Positions 25,507-33,646 of a DNA stretch of 38,719 bases are shown here, in pieces. The notes under the pieces were generated by a model, which saw nothing but the letters and a program-made list of their open reading frames with translations, was not told the origin of the DNA and ran no database searches. Position 1 is the first letter of the stretch; every line of letters begins with the position of its first letter. Location: positions 1-38,719 of the forward strand of contig JAGOHE010000004.1 of the NCBI GenBank assembly GCA_017996315.1, written 5' to 3'. Made by a program: the position numbers and the translations under genes. The DNA comes from Kiritimatiellia bacterium (lineage in GTDB: Bacteria; Verrucomicrobiota; Kiritimatiellia; PWTM01).

Positions 25507-25967
25507 GCTCGCTCTCCTGTGGGTTGATCGGTTCCGAGTTTCCTGCACAACACGCGCAAAGCCTCCTGCTCCGCCGCGCTAAGACCTCCAAACACCTCCA
25601 TAACATCCCGCACATGGCGGGGAAATACCCGGGCAATTCGCTTCCGACCCAAGACCGTCAGCTCGACCGTCCGATAGCGGCGATCGCCGGAACGGACCGT
25701 CCGCCGGATCCAGCCGTCCCGCTCCAGCACATCGAGTACGCGCGTAACATTCGCGCCAGTCACCAGCAGTTTGTCGGCCAGTTGCCGCTGACACAGGGGC
25801 CCGACATGCAGCAGGGCCTCCAGCACCGCCAACTGAGTCAGAGTCATCCCCTCCGAAGCGCGCCGGGCCGCCAGCCGGGCCTGAACCGCATTCGAGGCGC
25901 GCATCAGGCAAATCATCGCGTTCAGCGCGCGCTGCTCCTGTTCATTGCCTGGATACTTCGTCGACAT
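25503..25967 (-). CDS. MarR-family regulator
   Basis: A 154-residue winged-helix repressor. The core is [20 protein letters not shown], then the recognition helix [20 protein letters not shown], then the wing with [20 protein letters not shown]. Family members bind palindromes and usually respond to phenolic or quinone-like small molecules or to thiol oxidation; one Cys in the C-terminal helix (VLCRKLG) and one near residue 59 are present. An inverted repeat that could be its operator lies 16 nt before the start. Together with the ATGA-coupled wrbA gene this looks like an autoregulated quinone-stress operon. Confidence 0.9.
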   Translation of the reverse strand: MSTKYPGNEQEQRALNAMICLMRASNAVQARLAARRASEGMTLTQLAVLEALLHVGPLCQRQLADKLLVTGANVTRVLDVLERDGWIRRTVRSGDRRYRTVELTVLGRKRIARVFPRHVRDVMEVFGGLSAAEQEALRVLCRKLGTDQPTGERA

Positions 25968-25982
25968 GCGTCTTGGACCGAC

Positions 25983-26000
25983 TAGTTAGCTACTTAACTA
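25983..26000 (-). promoter_or_regulatory. Palindromic operator upstream of the MarR gene
   Basis: TAGTTA (25983-25988) and TAACTA (25995-26000) form a perfect inverted repeat with a 6-bp spacer in an AT-rich patch unlike the GC-rich surroundings. Size and position suit a MarR dimer site overlapping the marR-wrbA promoter. Confidence 0.6.
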
Positions 26001-26088
26001 TCAAATGCCCGCGTTGTCAAATGGGCCGCGCGGAAAGACAGCCGGCCGCCGATCCCGCGGGGGGCTGGAACGCGCGCACGGGCTGGAA

Positions 26089-26106
26089 GAGCGTGTGCCC
26101 ACGCTC
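26089..26106 (-). terminator. Hairpin downstream of the DUF2075 gene
   Basis: GAGCGTG (26089-26095) and CACGCTC (26100-26106) pair perfectly with a 4-nt loop, 43 nt after the stop of the nuclease-helicase gene on the minus strand. No T-run follows. Confidence 0.45.
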
Positions 26107-26149
26107 CACATGGAGCCTCTGCGTCGCCGTACCGGTCTTCAGGGGCGCA

Positions 26150-28174
26150 TCAGGGTGCTGCCCCAATTGCCGGCGGGTCATTCAGCAGAGGGATGCCCAT
26201 ATCTGCGAGATACTGGAATGTGCGCTGGTAAAACTCCGGGGAGCGCGTGGGATCATCTTCCGCGCCGGGCGGGACAAAGATGACCATGCCCTGCCGCGCG
26301 CGGGTGAGCAGCACCCGGTAGGCGTTGCGAAGATAGTTCCGGCGATCCTCGTTATGTAATCCGCACCACCGGTCGCCGCGGAAGATGTGGTAGTCCCAGC
26401 CGGATCCCGTGTACCGCAGGTCGGCATCCCAGTTCACGCAGACCCAGTCCAGTTCCAAGCCCTGGACATCGAACTGCGAAGCGGCATCCTCAAGGTACAG
26501 GCTCGATCGCGTATCCCGCCGGTCATCGAGGAACCAGTGGACGGGGTCAATAGTCACGCGGACATCAATCGCATGCGGCTTGAGCCGCTGGGCCTCGGAT
26601 GAAGCGACCATCCCGAACCGCTCGGTTCCCCGCGCGCGCTGCCGAATCCAGGTCTTGGCCTGCGCGAGGTCCCGGGTGAGCACAATGGGGTAGCGCTGCC
26701 TGAGTTTCGCGAAGGCTTCTCGCGCGCCTTCGATCTCGCAGTCCAGAACGGCTTTCACGAACGCCGACACGTTTTCGGCCCGGAACGAGCGCATGGAGAC
26801 GGCCAGATGAAGCGCGCTGTCGAAGTACGTGTGGCGCCTGGACCGCACGGCATCCAGGGCGTGCCCGGCCGCATATTCGCTGTCCGTCAGTTCTGGCGAG
26901 ATGTAAACGTGCCAATCGGGAAAGGCCGTGTTGATGGCTTCAATCCATGCGCCGATGCCGGCCTCGCCCGTGTTGATCTCCTGCCCGCCCCCGACCAGAC
27001 AGACCACAACGGCCCAATCCTCGTGCCGGTCGAGGTACGATATCAGGAACTCCGGCTCCGACTGGGCGAAGTTCTGGACCTTCTTCTTGCGGCGCATGAA
27101 GTCGGAGGTTTTGGCGCAATGCCATGCCCGTTGCGCCTCGTCGAAAATCACGACATGATCAATCGGCGGTGAGGTCTCACGAAGCGCCTCGTCGCGGAAG
27201 TGGTGGACGTTCTGTATGAACGCCTTCACGCTCTCGTACACCTTGCCCTTGCGGGCCTTCTCGCCGCCTGATCGTTTACGGGCCACCTCATCCCTCGTCA
27301 GCGCCTCGCGCAGCACGGCAACCAGCGGGCCGTTGCCGGACAGAAAAACCGCATGGGTCGCACGGTGGGTATCGCGACGCTTTGTGGCGACATTGAGGCC
27401 CACCAAGGTCTTGCCCGCTCCCGGCACACCCGTGACGAAGCAGATGATCTTGCTGCGTGATGCGCGGGCCTGCTCGACCAGTTCCTCGATGCGTGTTGAC
27501 GTGACTTGCAGATTGCGGGCGCCGGCATCATGACGGGCAATGGCATCCACCGAATGCTGGGCATAGAGCGACTGGGCCGCCTCAATTATGGTGGGCGTGG
27601 GATGGTAGGACGCGGCTCCCCACTTCACCCCATCCAACACACGGCCGGATATTTCGACCAGCCCCAGATCAATGATCCCCCGGAGTCCCCGGCCGTTCGA
27701 CCGGATTGGCGGGTAGACACGATCCTCATGGGGTTCGGTCAGGCGCCGATCGCTGACCGGAGCCTCCGTCGCCAGGAGAATCGGCAAAATCGGCGCCACA
27801 TGGCTTGCCTGATGGAAATTCTTAAGGTCCAGCGCATAGTCCCAGACCTGATCCAGATCAGCGCGGTTGAAGGCCCGCTCTCCCACTTTAAACTCGACGA
27901 CGAACACCATCGCCCCGGATACCACCACCGCATCAATCCGCTTGCCCATCCGAGGGATGTTGAACTCGAGAAACAGCGTCCCTTCGAGACCTCGCAGCGC
28001 CATCTTAAGAATCGCGATTTCCTCAAGCCACGCATCGCGCTGAGGCGGTTCGACGGCCATTTCGCTTCGGGTGGTCAGTACCCCCAGAACGCTTTCCGGC
28101 GGCGCGGCTATGAACGTCGCTATGGAATCGCTGTAGTACGCGCGAGGCAGGAGATTGGCGCAGGCATGTTCCAT
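26150..28174 (-). CDS. DUF2075 helicase with RecB-type nuclease-like N-terminus
   Basis: A 674-residue protein with two parts. The N-terminal ~200 residues carry a PD-(D/E)xK-like pattern: Asp81 in KRIDAVV, Glu94-x-Lys96 in VFVVEFKVG, and Gln109-x3-Tyr113 in DQVWDYALD, which matches the QxxxY of RecB/Cas4-type nucleases. The rest is a DUF2075 (superfamily 1-like) helicase: Walker A GVPGAGKT at 249-256, Walker B with FDEAQRAW near 344-351, a QEINTGE motif, SLYLEDAASQFDVQGLELDW, and a C-terminal motif VI-like YRVLLTRARQGMVIFVPP. Such proteins recur in phage-defence loci, but no partner gene is visible. GTG at 28177 is next to the ATG used. It lies beside a tRNA gene. Confidence 0.85.
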   Translation of the reverse strand: MEHACANLLPRAYYSDSIATFIAAPPESVLGVLTTRSEMAVEPPQRDAWLEEIAILKMALRGLEGTLFLEFNIPRMGKRIDAVVVSGAMVFVVEFKVGERAFNRADLDQVWDYALDLKNFHQASHVAPILPILLATEAPVSDRRLTEPHEDRVYPPIRSNGRGLRGIIDLGLVEISGRVLDGVKWGAASYHPTPTIIEAAQSLYAQHSVDAIARHDAGARNLQVTSTRIEELVEQARASRSKIICFVTGVPGAGKTLVGLNVATKRRDTHRATHAVFLSGNGPLVAVLREALTRDEVARKRSGGEKARKGKVYESVKAFIQNVHHFRDEALRETSPPIDHVVIFDEAQRAWHCAKTSDFMRRKKKVQNFAQSEPEFLISYLDRHEDWAVVVCLVGGGQEINTGEAGIGAWIEAINTAFPDWHVYISPELTDSEYAAGHALDAVRSRRHTYFDSALHLAVSMRSFRAENVSAFVKAVLDCEIEGAREAFAKLRQRYPIVLTRDLAQAKTWIRQRARGTERFGMVASSEAQRLKPHAIDVRVTIDPVHWFLDDRRDTRSSLYLEDAASQFDVQGLELDWVCVNWDADLRYTGSGWDYHIFRGDRWCGLHNEDRRNYLRNAYRVLLTRARQGMVIFVPPGAEDDPTRSPEFYQRTFQYLADMGIPLLNDPPAIGAAP

Positions 28175-28580
28175 CACAGCCCTGGTTCCGCAAATTCTCT
28201 CGCATCATTGATGGCACGCACCACTTTGTGCCCCCTTGGCTCGTTGAAACCTCTTCGCTCCACATGAAACAGCGCGCAGCGGCGCGGTCAATTTCGCACA
28301 AGTCCGCACACCAAGGCAATGGCCAAGAACAGAAACCGCTGAAGCGATGCCGGCTTCGATGAGGCGTCCAAGCATTGGATGGAATTGCGGCCGGATATCC
28401 AGACGTTGGATGAATGCGCAGTAACCCCGCCGCGAAAAATCACCGGCGTCCCGCAGGAGCCCGGCGGCGCGGCACGCATGAGGTGCGGTCATTCAGATTG
28501 CGCGGTGTACGCATATTTCTGAATGGCGGCGATGCCGCCGACGGACTGGGGCAATGGGGAAACGGAGTCCGGATATACCA
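28175..28580. other. Intergenic stretch between DUF2075 gene and tRNA-Leu
   Basis: About 400 bp without a supported gene. A GC hairpin GGCGGC/GCCGCC is at 28525-28539. Short open frames on the minus strand have no family match or initiation signal. No transposase, integrase or repeat was recognised. Confidence 0.5.
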
Positions 28581-28600
28581 TTTGATTGTATCCAATCAAA
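28581..28600 (-). repeat. Palindrome immediately 3' of tRNA-Leu
   Basis: TTTGATTG (28581-28588) and CAATCAAA (28593-28600) form a perfect 8-bp stem with a 4-nt loop, starting one base after the encoded CCA. Flanking CCA/TGG can extend it with a bulge. It may be a transcript end or processing signal, or an integration site arm. Confidence 0.55.
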
Positions 28601-28601
28601 A

Positions 28602-28685
28602 TGGTGCTCGGGGGGGGAGTCGAACCCCCACGCCTTTCGGCACATGCACCTCAAACATGCGTGTCTGCCATTCCACCACCCGAGC
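28602..28685 (-). tRNA. tRNA-Leu (anticodon GAG), CCA encoded
   Basis: An 84-nt class II tRNA. The acceptor GCTCGGG pairs with CCCGAGC before discriminator A and an encoded CCA. The anticodon stem CATGT/GCATG encloses loop TTGAGGT with anticodon GAG at the expected place after U33. A long variable arm TGCC-GAAA-GGCG and a T-arm GGGGG-TTCGACT-CCCCC follow. All arms fold by eye. It reads CUC/CUU leucine codons. Confidence 0.93.
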
Positions 28686-28749
28686 ACGGACGGACGAATA
28701 TGATGAACCGCCCTCCGCCGCGCGGCAAGGCAATTCCCGCCGGCGCGGC

Positions 28750-30504
28750 TTACTTGTTCTGGTTTTTCAGTACCGCCGCGCCGCCCAGTTCGCTAAACCC
28801 CTGCTGGGTCAAATCGGTCCACAGCGTTCCCTCCCCGGCGTGAATCACGCGGAATTTCATATCCTGGGGCAGGCCCTGGGCGAGCTGCCACAGGGCGTAG
28901 GCTTGCGGATCTCCGAACGCGCCCACTTTGAGCCGGAACCCGTCCGCGCGCGCGCCTTCCACCAGGGTGACGGTCTTCGCCTGGGCTTCTCCGATCTTGC
29001 GCACCCGTTCGGCGCGCAAGGTGGCGGTTTCGCTCTCCACCTCGGATACCCGGCGAGTGGTTTCAGCGCCGATTCGGGCCACTTCGCGCTGCTGGCCCGC
29101 GAGAATCTCCGCTTTGATCTTCTCGGTCTCCTGCATGACCCGCTGCCCGAACTGCTCGACCATCGCCAGCTCGGTGTTCAGTTCCGCCTGCTTTTTCGCG
29201 GTGTTCTGCTTTTCCTGGTTGGTCAGCACCTGCTCCACCGCGACGCTCGACTGCTGAATCGGCTCCAGAATTTCCGCCGGCGCATTCACGTGGCGGATCA
29301 GCGCGTTGTGCACTTTGATGCCACGTTCGCCCAGCGTCCGCTCCAGCTCCCGGGTCAGGTCATTCTGGAACGCCTCGCGCCCCTCGCCCACGATGAAATC
29401 GTTGGCCTTGTAGACCGATCCCTTGAGCCGGGAGATGGAGAGAATTTGCGGCATGATGGCCTTCTCCACCATGGCGGGAAGATCGCCGAAACGGCGGAAG
29501 ACATCCGCCAATTGGGTCGGCAGGAGTTCAAACTCCACGGTCATGTCGAGGCTGATTTCAAATCCGTCGCGGGAAGGAAATTCCACGTACTGGTTCACGA
29601 CAAAGGATGCCGACGAATCCGGGATCGAAATGGGCTGCCCTCCCTCGGGGGCCTGCGCCTGCCCCTGCCCCCACTCTTGCGCGGCGCGGCTCGAACCCCG
29701 GGAAAACAGCCCCCCCCTCCGCCCTCCGGCATAGCTGCTGTCCATGCTGATGTTCTGTGACTTGCTGGCGTACTCCTCCCGCTGCGCCTGCTGCCGTTGC
29801 AGAGCGTTCACCGCCATTTGCTGCAAGGCATCTTCACCGGCCATGACGTTGGCGATGTTCTTGGTGATGACCGCCCCGCCTTCCTTGCCCAGCAGCGATA
29901 CCTGGTTCAGGCCGACTTCGAGCACATCCACCTTAAACTCGCGCGGATTGATGAAATACAGTCCGGGCTGCAGCACATCCCGGCGCACGCCCTTTTGTCC
30001 CGCCTGGGCAAATTCCCCTTCCGGCGCGGGCTCTCCGGCAAGCGAAGTGACCACACCCACGTATCCGATGGGAATGTTCAGGGCGTCCTCAATGGCCACT
30101 TCATAGCCCACGGGGTTGAGGCGGTATTTACCCGGGCCCAAGACCCGGCGCTGGATGCCCTTTTCCCCCTCCGCGGCCAGAAACTCGCCCTGCGGCGGCT
30201 CGCGGCCGACGTTGGATTTCACAACGCCCACTTTCCCCGCCGGGATCAGGATCACGGGATACTTTTTGATGTCGAAGAGAATGGGGTTGAAGAAGTACCG
30301 GCCCTCGCCCAGGACGTCTTCCTGCACACCCTTCTCGTCCGGCCGCGCCAGAATTCGGCCCGCTTCCAAATCTTTTCCCGTCTTGGTAATAACCACCGCC
30401 ATCTGGTCCGGCCCGACGAATACGCGGCAGAACAACCACAGCCATCCGCCATAGAGAGCCGCCACGACCGCCGCCAGCGCCACCAGGGATTTCAACGCTT
30501 TCAT
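28750..30504 (-). CDS. SPFH/Band-7 membrane protein 2 with three N-terminal repeats
   Basis: A 584-residue protein. An N-terminal membrane helix lies at about 7-27. Three repeats of about 50 residues follow at 30-79, 87-136 and 144-192, each reading roughly xVGVVxSxxGxxPxxGEF...KGxxRxVLxPGxYxxNP. A low-complexity Gly/Ser/Gln-rich insert lies at about 225-300. The SPFH (stomatin/prohibitin/flotillin) domain begins near FVVNQYVEFPSRDGFEISLD, and a long helix rich in Ala, Glu and Gln (TNQEKQNTAKKQAELNTELA onward) suits oligomerisation. The start at 30504 has AGGAGG 10 nt upstream and sits 1 nt after the stop of its paralog. Members of this superfamily scaffold membrane microdomains; the exact role is unknown. 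Confidence 0.85.
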   Translation of the reverse strand: MKALKSLVALAAVVAALYGGWLWLFCRVFVGPDQMAVVITKTGKDLEAGRILARPDEKGVQEDVLGEGRYFFNPILFDIKKYPVILIPAGKVGVVKSNVGREPPQGEFLAAEGEKGIQRRVLGPGKYRLNPVGYEVAIEDALNIPIGYVGVVTSLAGEPAPEGEFAQAGQKGVRRDVLQPGLYFINPREFKVDVLEVGLNQVSLLGKEGGAVITKNIANVMAGEDALQQMAVNALQRQQAQREEYASKSQNISMDSSYAGGRRGGLFSRGSSRAAQEWGQGQAQAPEGGQPISIPDSSASFVVNQYVEFPSRDGFEISLDMTVEFELLPTQLADVFRRFGDLPAMVEKAIMPQILSISRLKGSVYKANDFIVGEGREAFQNDLTRELERTLGERGIKVHNALIRHVNAPAEILEPIQQSSVAVEQVLTNQEKQNTAKKQAELNTELAMVEQFGQRVMQETEKIKAEILAGQQREVARIGAETTRRVSEVESETATLRAERVRKIGEAQAKTVTLVEGARADGFRLKVGAFGDPQAYALWQLAQGLPQDMKFRVIHAGEGTLWTDLTQQGFSELGGAAVLKNQNK

Positions 30505-30505
30505 A

Positions 30506-32053
30506 TCACTTCACCTCCTGCGGAAGGTACGCGCGGAACAGCCCGCCGAGGGCATCCGGTCCGTCTGTGGTCATCACCGACTCCAGCCGGGGGCCCAGTT
30601 CCCGGTAAAACACGAAACGGGCGAAGTTCATGCCCGTCCCAAACGCCGCCGTCTGGTTGCGAATCACCTCGGCCTGCGCCGTGTTGTCGAACTGGATCAC
30701 CTGTCCTTCGGCTTCGGCGCGGCGCACCGTGGCCAGCGCCTGGAATGTCGCCGCTTCGTTTTCCAGCCGGGCCACGTCCATCTCCCGCTGGGCGGCCTGC
30801 ATGCGGACTTCCTGTTCCTGCTGCGCCTGGATCAGCGCGCGGATCTTCACCGTCTCGGCGTCCACCTTGGCCTTGTTCTGCACCGCCAGCATTTCCTGCT
30901 TCGTCAGCTCGGCTTTCGATTTCGCCTGCTCGATCTGCTGGTCGAACTTGCGCGCTTCCTGCACCGTGACTTCGCGTTCGCGGATCACGCGCGCGATGTC
31001 GTCGGGCGGGCGGATGTTCCGGATCAGTACCGATTTGATGTCCACCCCCCATTGGGCGCATCTCTCGCGCAGGTGCGATTCCAGCACGTTCTGGAACTGC
31101 TGGCGCGATTCGCCGACAATGTAATTCGTCGCCTTGTTCTTGCTGCCTTCAATGCGGCTGAACCCCCGCGCTCTGGGCAGAATGACCTTCTTCACCACGT
31201 CATCGAGATCGCCCACGCGATGGGTCAGCTCCGCCGCCTTCTCCCGCATCACCGCAAATTCCAGCGTGCCTTCGACCGTGACCGTGAAGCCGTCCAGCGT
31301 CAGGAACGTGATCGCGTCCTCGCCGCTCATTTCAAACCGCTGGCTCTGCAGGCTGACTTCGTTGACCTTGAACAGGTAGGGGTTGATGTAATGCGTTCCC
31401 GGATCAAGCCGTCGTTCGATCACGCCTTTGAATCCGTCGCGCACCATGAACTCGTTGGGATTTTCGTCCACCTGCGTCGAAGTGATCGGATCCGCCCCCG
31501 TGAGGGAGGTGACCACTCCGATATGGCCGGGGCGAATGGTGACCGCGTCCAGCATCTGCACCGAATAGGCGTAGGGATTGATAAAATACTTGCCCGGCGA
31601 GAGCACGTCGGCCACCAGCCCTTTCATGCCGTCTTCGGCGATAATCCGGTCGGCGGGAAGCGGATCGCCATACAGCCGGGTCTGCACCCCCATTTTGCCC
31701 GCGGGAACGTCCACCACGTTATGATACATCCAGCCCCACGTATAAGGGTTTCGGAAGTACCGGCCGGTGGGCTTGACCTCAAGCTGAATGCCCTTTTGCC
31801 CCTCCTCCAAAGCGATGATCTGCCCGGAGGGCAGTGTTTTTCCTGTCTTGCGATAGAAAATCGCGATCCGATCCTTCTCCGGCTCAATCCGGCAGAAAAA
31901 CCACACGAAGAGAGGTCCGATGAGGAGCACCAGCAACACCAGCACGGGCAACACTCCCCAGGCGGGAACCACGGGCATTTTCTTTGTCCGCGGGACACGG
32001 GATGATCGGCCGGGGACCGGAGGTGGAACGGCGTCAAATGCATCTGCGCTCAT
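30506..32053 (-). CDS. SPFH/Band-7 membrane protein 1 with three N-terminal repeats
   Basis: A 515-residue paralog of the next gene. A Pro/Arg-rich cytoplasmic tail is followed by a membrane helix at about 33-54 (VLPVLVLLVLLIGPLFVWFF). Three repeats lie at about 56-106, 115-165 and 172-230 with the shared KG...R.L.PG.HYINPY pattern; the third carries an extra 8-residue insert. The SPFH domain follows (SLQSQRFEMSGEDAITFLTL onward, with VTVEGTLEFAV), and then a coiled coil QIEQAKSKAELTKQEMLAVQ. AGGAGATG lies before the ATG. It is transcribed before its paralog with 1 nt between them, so a hetero-oligomer, as with HflK/HflC, is plausible. It lacks the large insert of its partner. Confidence 0.85.
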   Translation of the reverse strand: MSADAFDAVPPPVPGRSSRVPRTKKMPVVPAWGVLPVLVLLVLLIGPLFVWFFCRIEPEKDRIAIFYRKTGKTLPSGQIIALEEGQKGIQLEVKPTGRYFRNPYTWGWMYHNVVDVPAGKMGVQTRLYGDPLPADRIIAEDGMKGLVADVLSPGKYFINPYAYSVQMLDAVTIRPGHIGVVTSLTGADPITSTQVDENPNEFMVRDGFKGVIERRLDPGTHYINPYLFKVNEVSLQSQRFEMSGEDAITFLTLDGFTVTVEGTLEFAVMREKAAELTHRVGDLDDVVKKVILPRARGFSRIEGSKNKATNYIVGESRQQFQNVLESHLRERCAQWGVDIKSVLIRNIRPPDDIARVIREREVTVQEARKFDQQIEQAKSKAELTKQEMLAVQNKAKVDAETVKIRALIQAQQEQEVRMQAAQREMDVARLENEAATFQALATVRRAEAEGQVIQFDNTAQAEVIRNQTAAFGTGMNFARFVFYRELGPRLESVMTTDGPDALGGLFRAYLPQEVK

Positions 32054-32178
32054 ACATCATCTCCTGCGAGGGGGGCTCTGTGCGATGATCCGATTGTGGG
32101 ACGCTCACCAAGGCACCGCAAGCGAAATCACGCCCGCTGGCCGGCTTCATCCGTTTTCTTCGAGCCGGTTTCTCCAAT

Positions 32179-33594
32179 TCATGGATTTATGTTCTTTCGC
32201 AATTCGCGAATTCGGGCTTCGACGATCGGACGCCCATCCACCGCGCGCCCTCCCACCCGAAACACCAGGTTCGCGCCCGGACGACGGGAAGCCTGCAGCG
32301 CCCGCTCGTATAGGCGCACGGCGTCCTCCCAACGTCCGCCCCGCTCATGCCATTCGGCCCATCGCAGAGCGGCGGTGGCGATCACCGGCGCCGCTTCCGG
32401 GTCGTCGCGCGCCATCAGGGCGGCCCACGCCGGCTCCGGCGACCGGCCGTCCTCTTCCCTCCAAGCCCCCATGCGAAGTAGAAACGCGCCGCCGTCATCC
32501 ATGCGGCTCGCCAACGCGATGGCGCGCTCTATCTGGGCGTCCGCCTCAGCCTCCGCTTCGGGGTTCGTCCGCCACCGGAGCCACCCCTTCAGATACACAG
32601 CGGGCGCCGACTCCGAAGGGCCCAGCACGGTGTGCGCCAGATCGGGCCGCTGCATATCCACCAGCCTCCGAACCGCCTCGCGCGCGAGATCCGGCGGCCA
32701 GACCGTCACCAGTCCCGACGGCAGGTCGGCGGGCGCTTGTTCACCCAACTCCAGCCGTTCGATCATCCGCAGATAGAACAGCCAGGTGCGGGGCGTGATG
32801 CGATTGGAACGATCGCCGGCCAGCGCGCTCATCTGGCGGAGCACTTCGTCCTCCAGCCGGCCGCGCCGAACGGCCGAGTCGGCCGGTTCGAGCGGAAAAT
32901 GGTCGTTGCGTTCGAAGCCTTCCCGGGAAATGGCCAGCGCCTCCGGGTACCATTCCAGCGCGAGGGCGACTTCCGCCATGCGGTTCAGGGCGATGGAATC
33001 CGCGGGCGGATGCGCCGCATCCATGAGCAGGCTCTTCGCGCTCTCCGAGGGTTCGCCCCGGCGCGCCCAATCCGCCAACGCCGCCGCCACCTCCTGCGGG
33101 GGCCGTCGCGCGCACATACGGGCAAAGGCTTGCGCGGCGGTAACCGTCTGTCCCGGCGTTCGCCGCATTTCATGCATGACCCCCGCCAGCGGCGCTCCGA
33201 AGCGATCCGTCGCCTCATCCCACGCCTTCACCACCTCGGGGTCCCCGAACGATCCCATCAGGCGCGAGGCATCCTGCTTCGAAAAATCGGGAAGTATCCG
33301 CCACCGCGCCTCATCCCAGATTCGACCCAGGCGCGCGGAAATTTCAGGGTCCTTGGCGGCGTCCCATGCCCGCCGGATGCGCTCGCGGGCCGCGCCGGCA
33401 TGCCGCAGGATGTCCGCCTCGGCGGCCGCGCGCTGCGCCGGCTCATCGGCGCCCAGGGCTTCCATCCACCGGGCCCATTGCGCATCCGAAACCGCGCCAG
33501 CATCCGGCGCGACCTCCTCCGCGCGCGGTGCGTTCGGACCCATCCAGAGGATGACGCCGATCGCGGTCATTAGCTGAAAGACATGGATACGCAT
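32179..33594 (-). CDS. Secreted helical-repeat protein, unknown function
   Basis: A 471-residue exported protein (signal peptide about 1-25, ends APRA-EE). The body is helix-rich and Ala/Arg-rich with a HEAT-like start (RAAAEADILRHAGAARERIR) and TPR-like pairs further on (YPEALAISREGFERNDHFPL; WHERGGRWEDAVRLYERAL). Such repeats usually bind other proteins. No catalytic motif is seen. GAGG lies about 8 nt before the ATG. It follows the second secreted paralog after 52 nt and precedes the SPFH pair by 125 nt. A copy of its first codons and leader survives at 35214-35291, so it once took part in a local duplication. Confidence 0.72.
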   Translation of the reverse strand: MRIHVFQLMTAIGVILWMGPNAPRAEEVAPDAGAVSDAQWARWMEALGADEPAQRAAAEADILRHAGAARERIRRAWDAAKDPEISARLGRIWDEARWRILPDFSKQDASRLMGSFGDPEVVKAWDEATDRFGAPLAGVMHEMRRTPGQTVTAAQAFARMCARRPPQEVAAALADWARRGEPSESAKSLLMDAAHPPADSIALNRMAEVALALEWYPEALAISREGFERNDHFPLEPADSAVRRGRLEDEVLRQMSALAGDRSNRITPRTWLFYLRMIERLELGEQAPADLPSGLVTVWPPDLAREAVRRLVDMQRPDLAHTVLGPSESAPAVYLKGWLRWRTNPEAEAEADAQIERAIALASRMDDGGAFLLRMGAWREEDGRSPEPAWAALMARDDPEAAPVIATAALRWAEWHERGGRWEDAVRLYERALQASRRPGANLVFRVGGRAVDGRPIVEARIRELRKNINP

Positions 33595-33646
33595 CTGAAT
33601 ACCTCGTCACACGCGCCGCCGGGGAATTCCCGGATTCGGCGACGGG

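Noticed and set aside
28257-28272. parS-like site (TGTTTCATGTGGAGCG on the minus strand)
   Set aside because: Only 12 of 16 positions match the parS consensus and there is no second copy or parAB gene nearby.
28023-28319. Small open frame upstream of the DUF2075 gene
   Set aside because: It overlaps the DUF2075 start in another frame, has no ribosome site and no motif; a toxin or antitoxin partner could not be supported.
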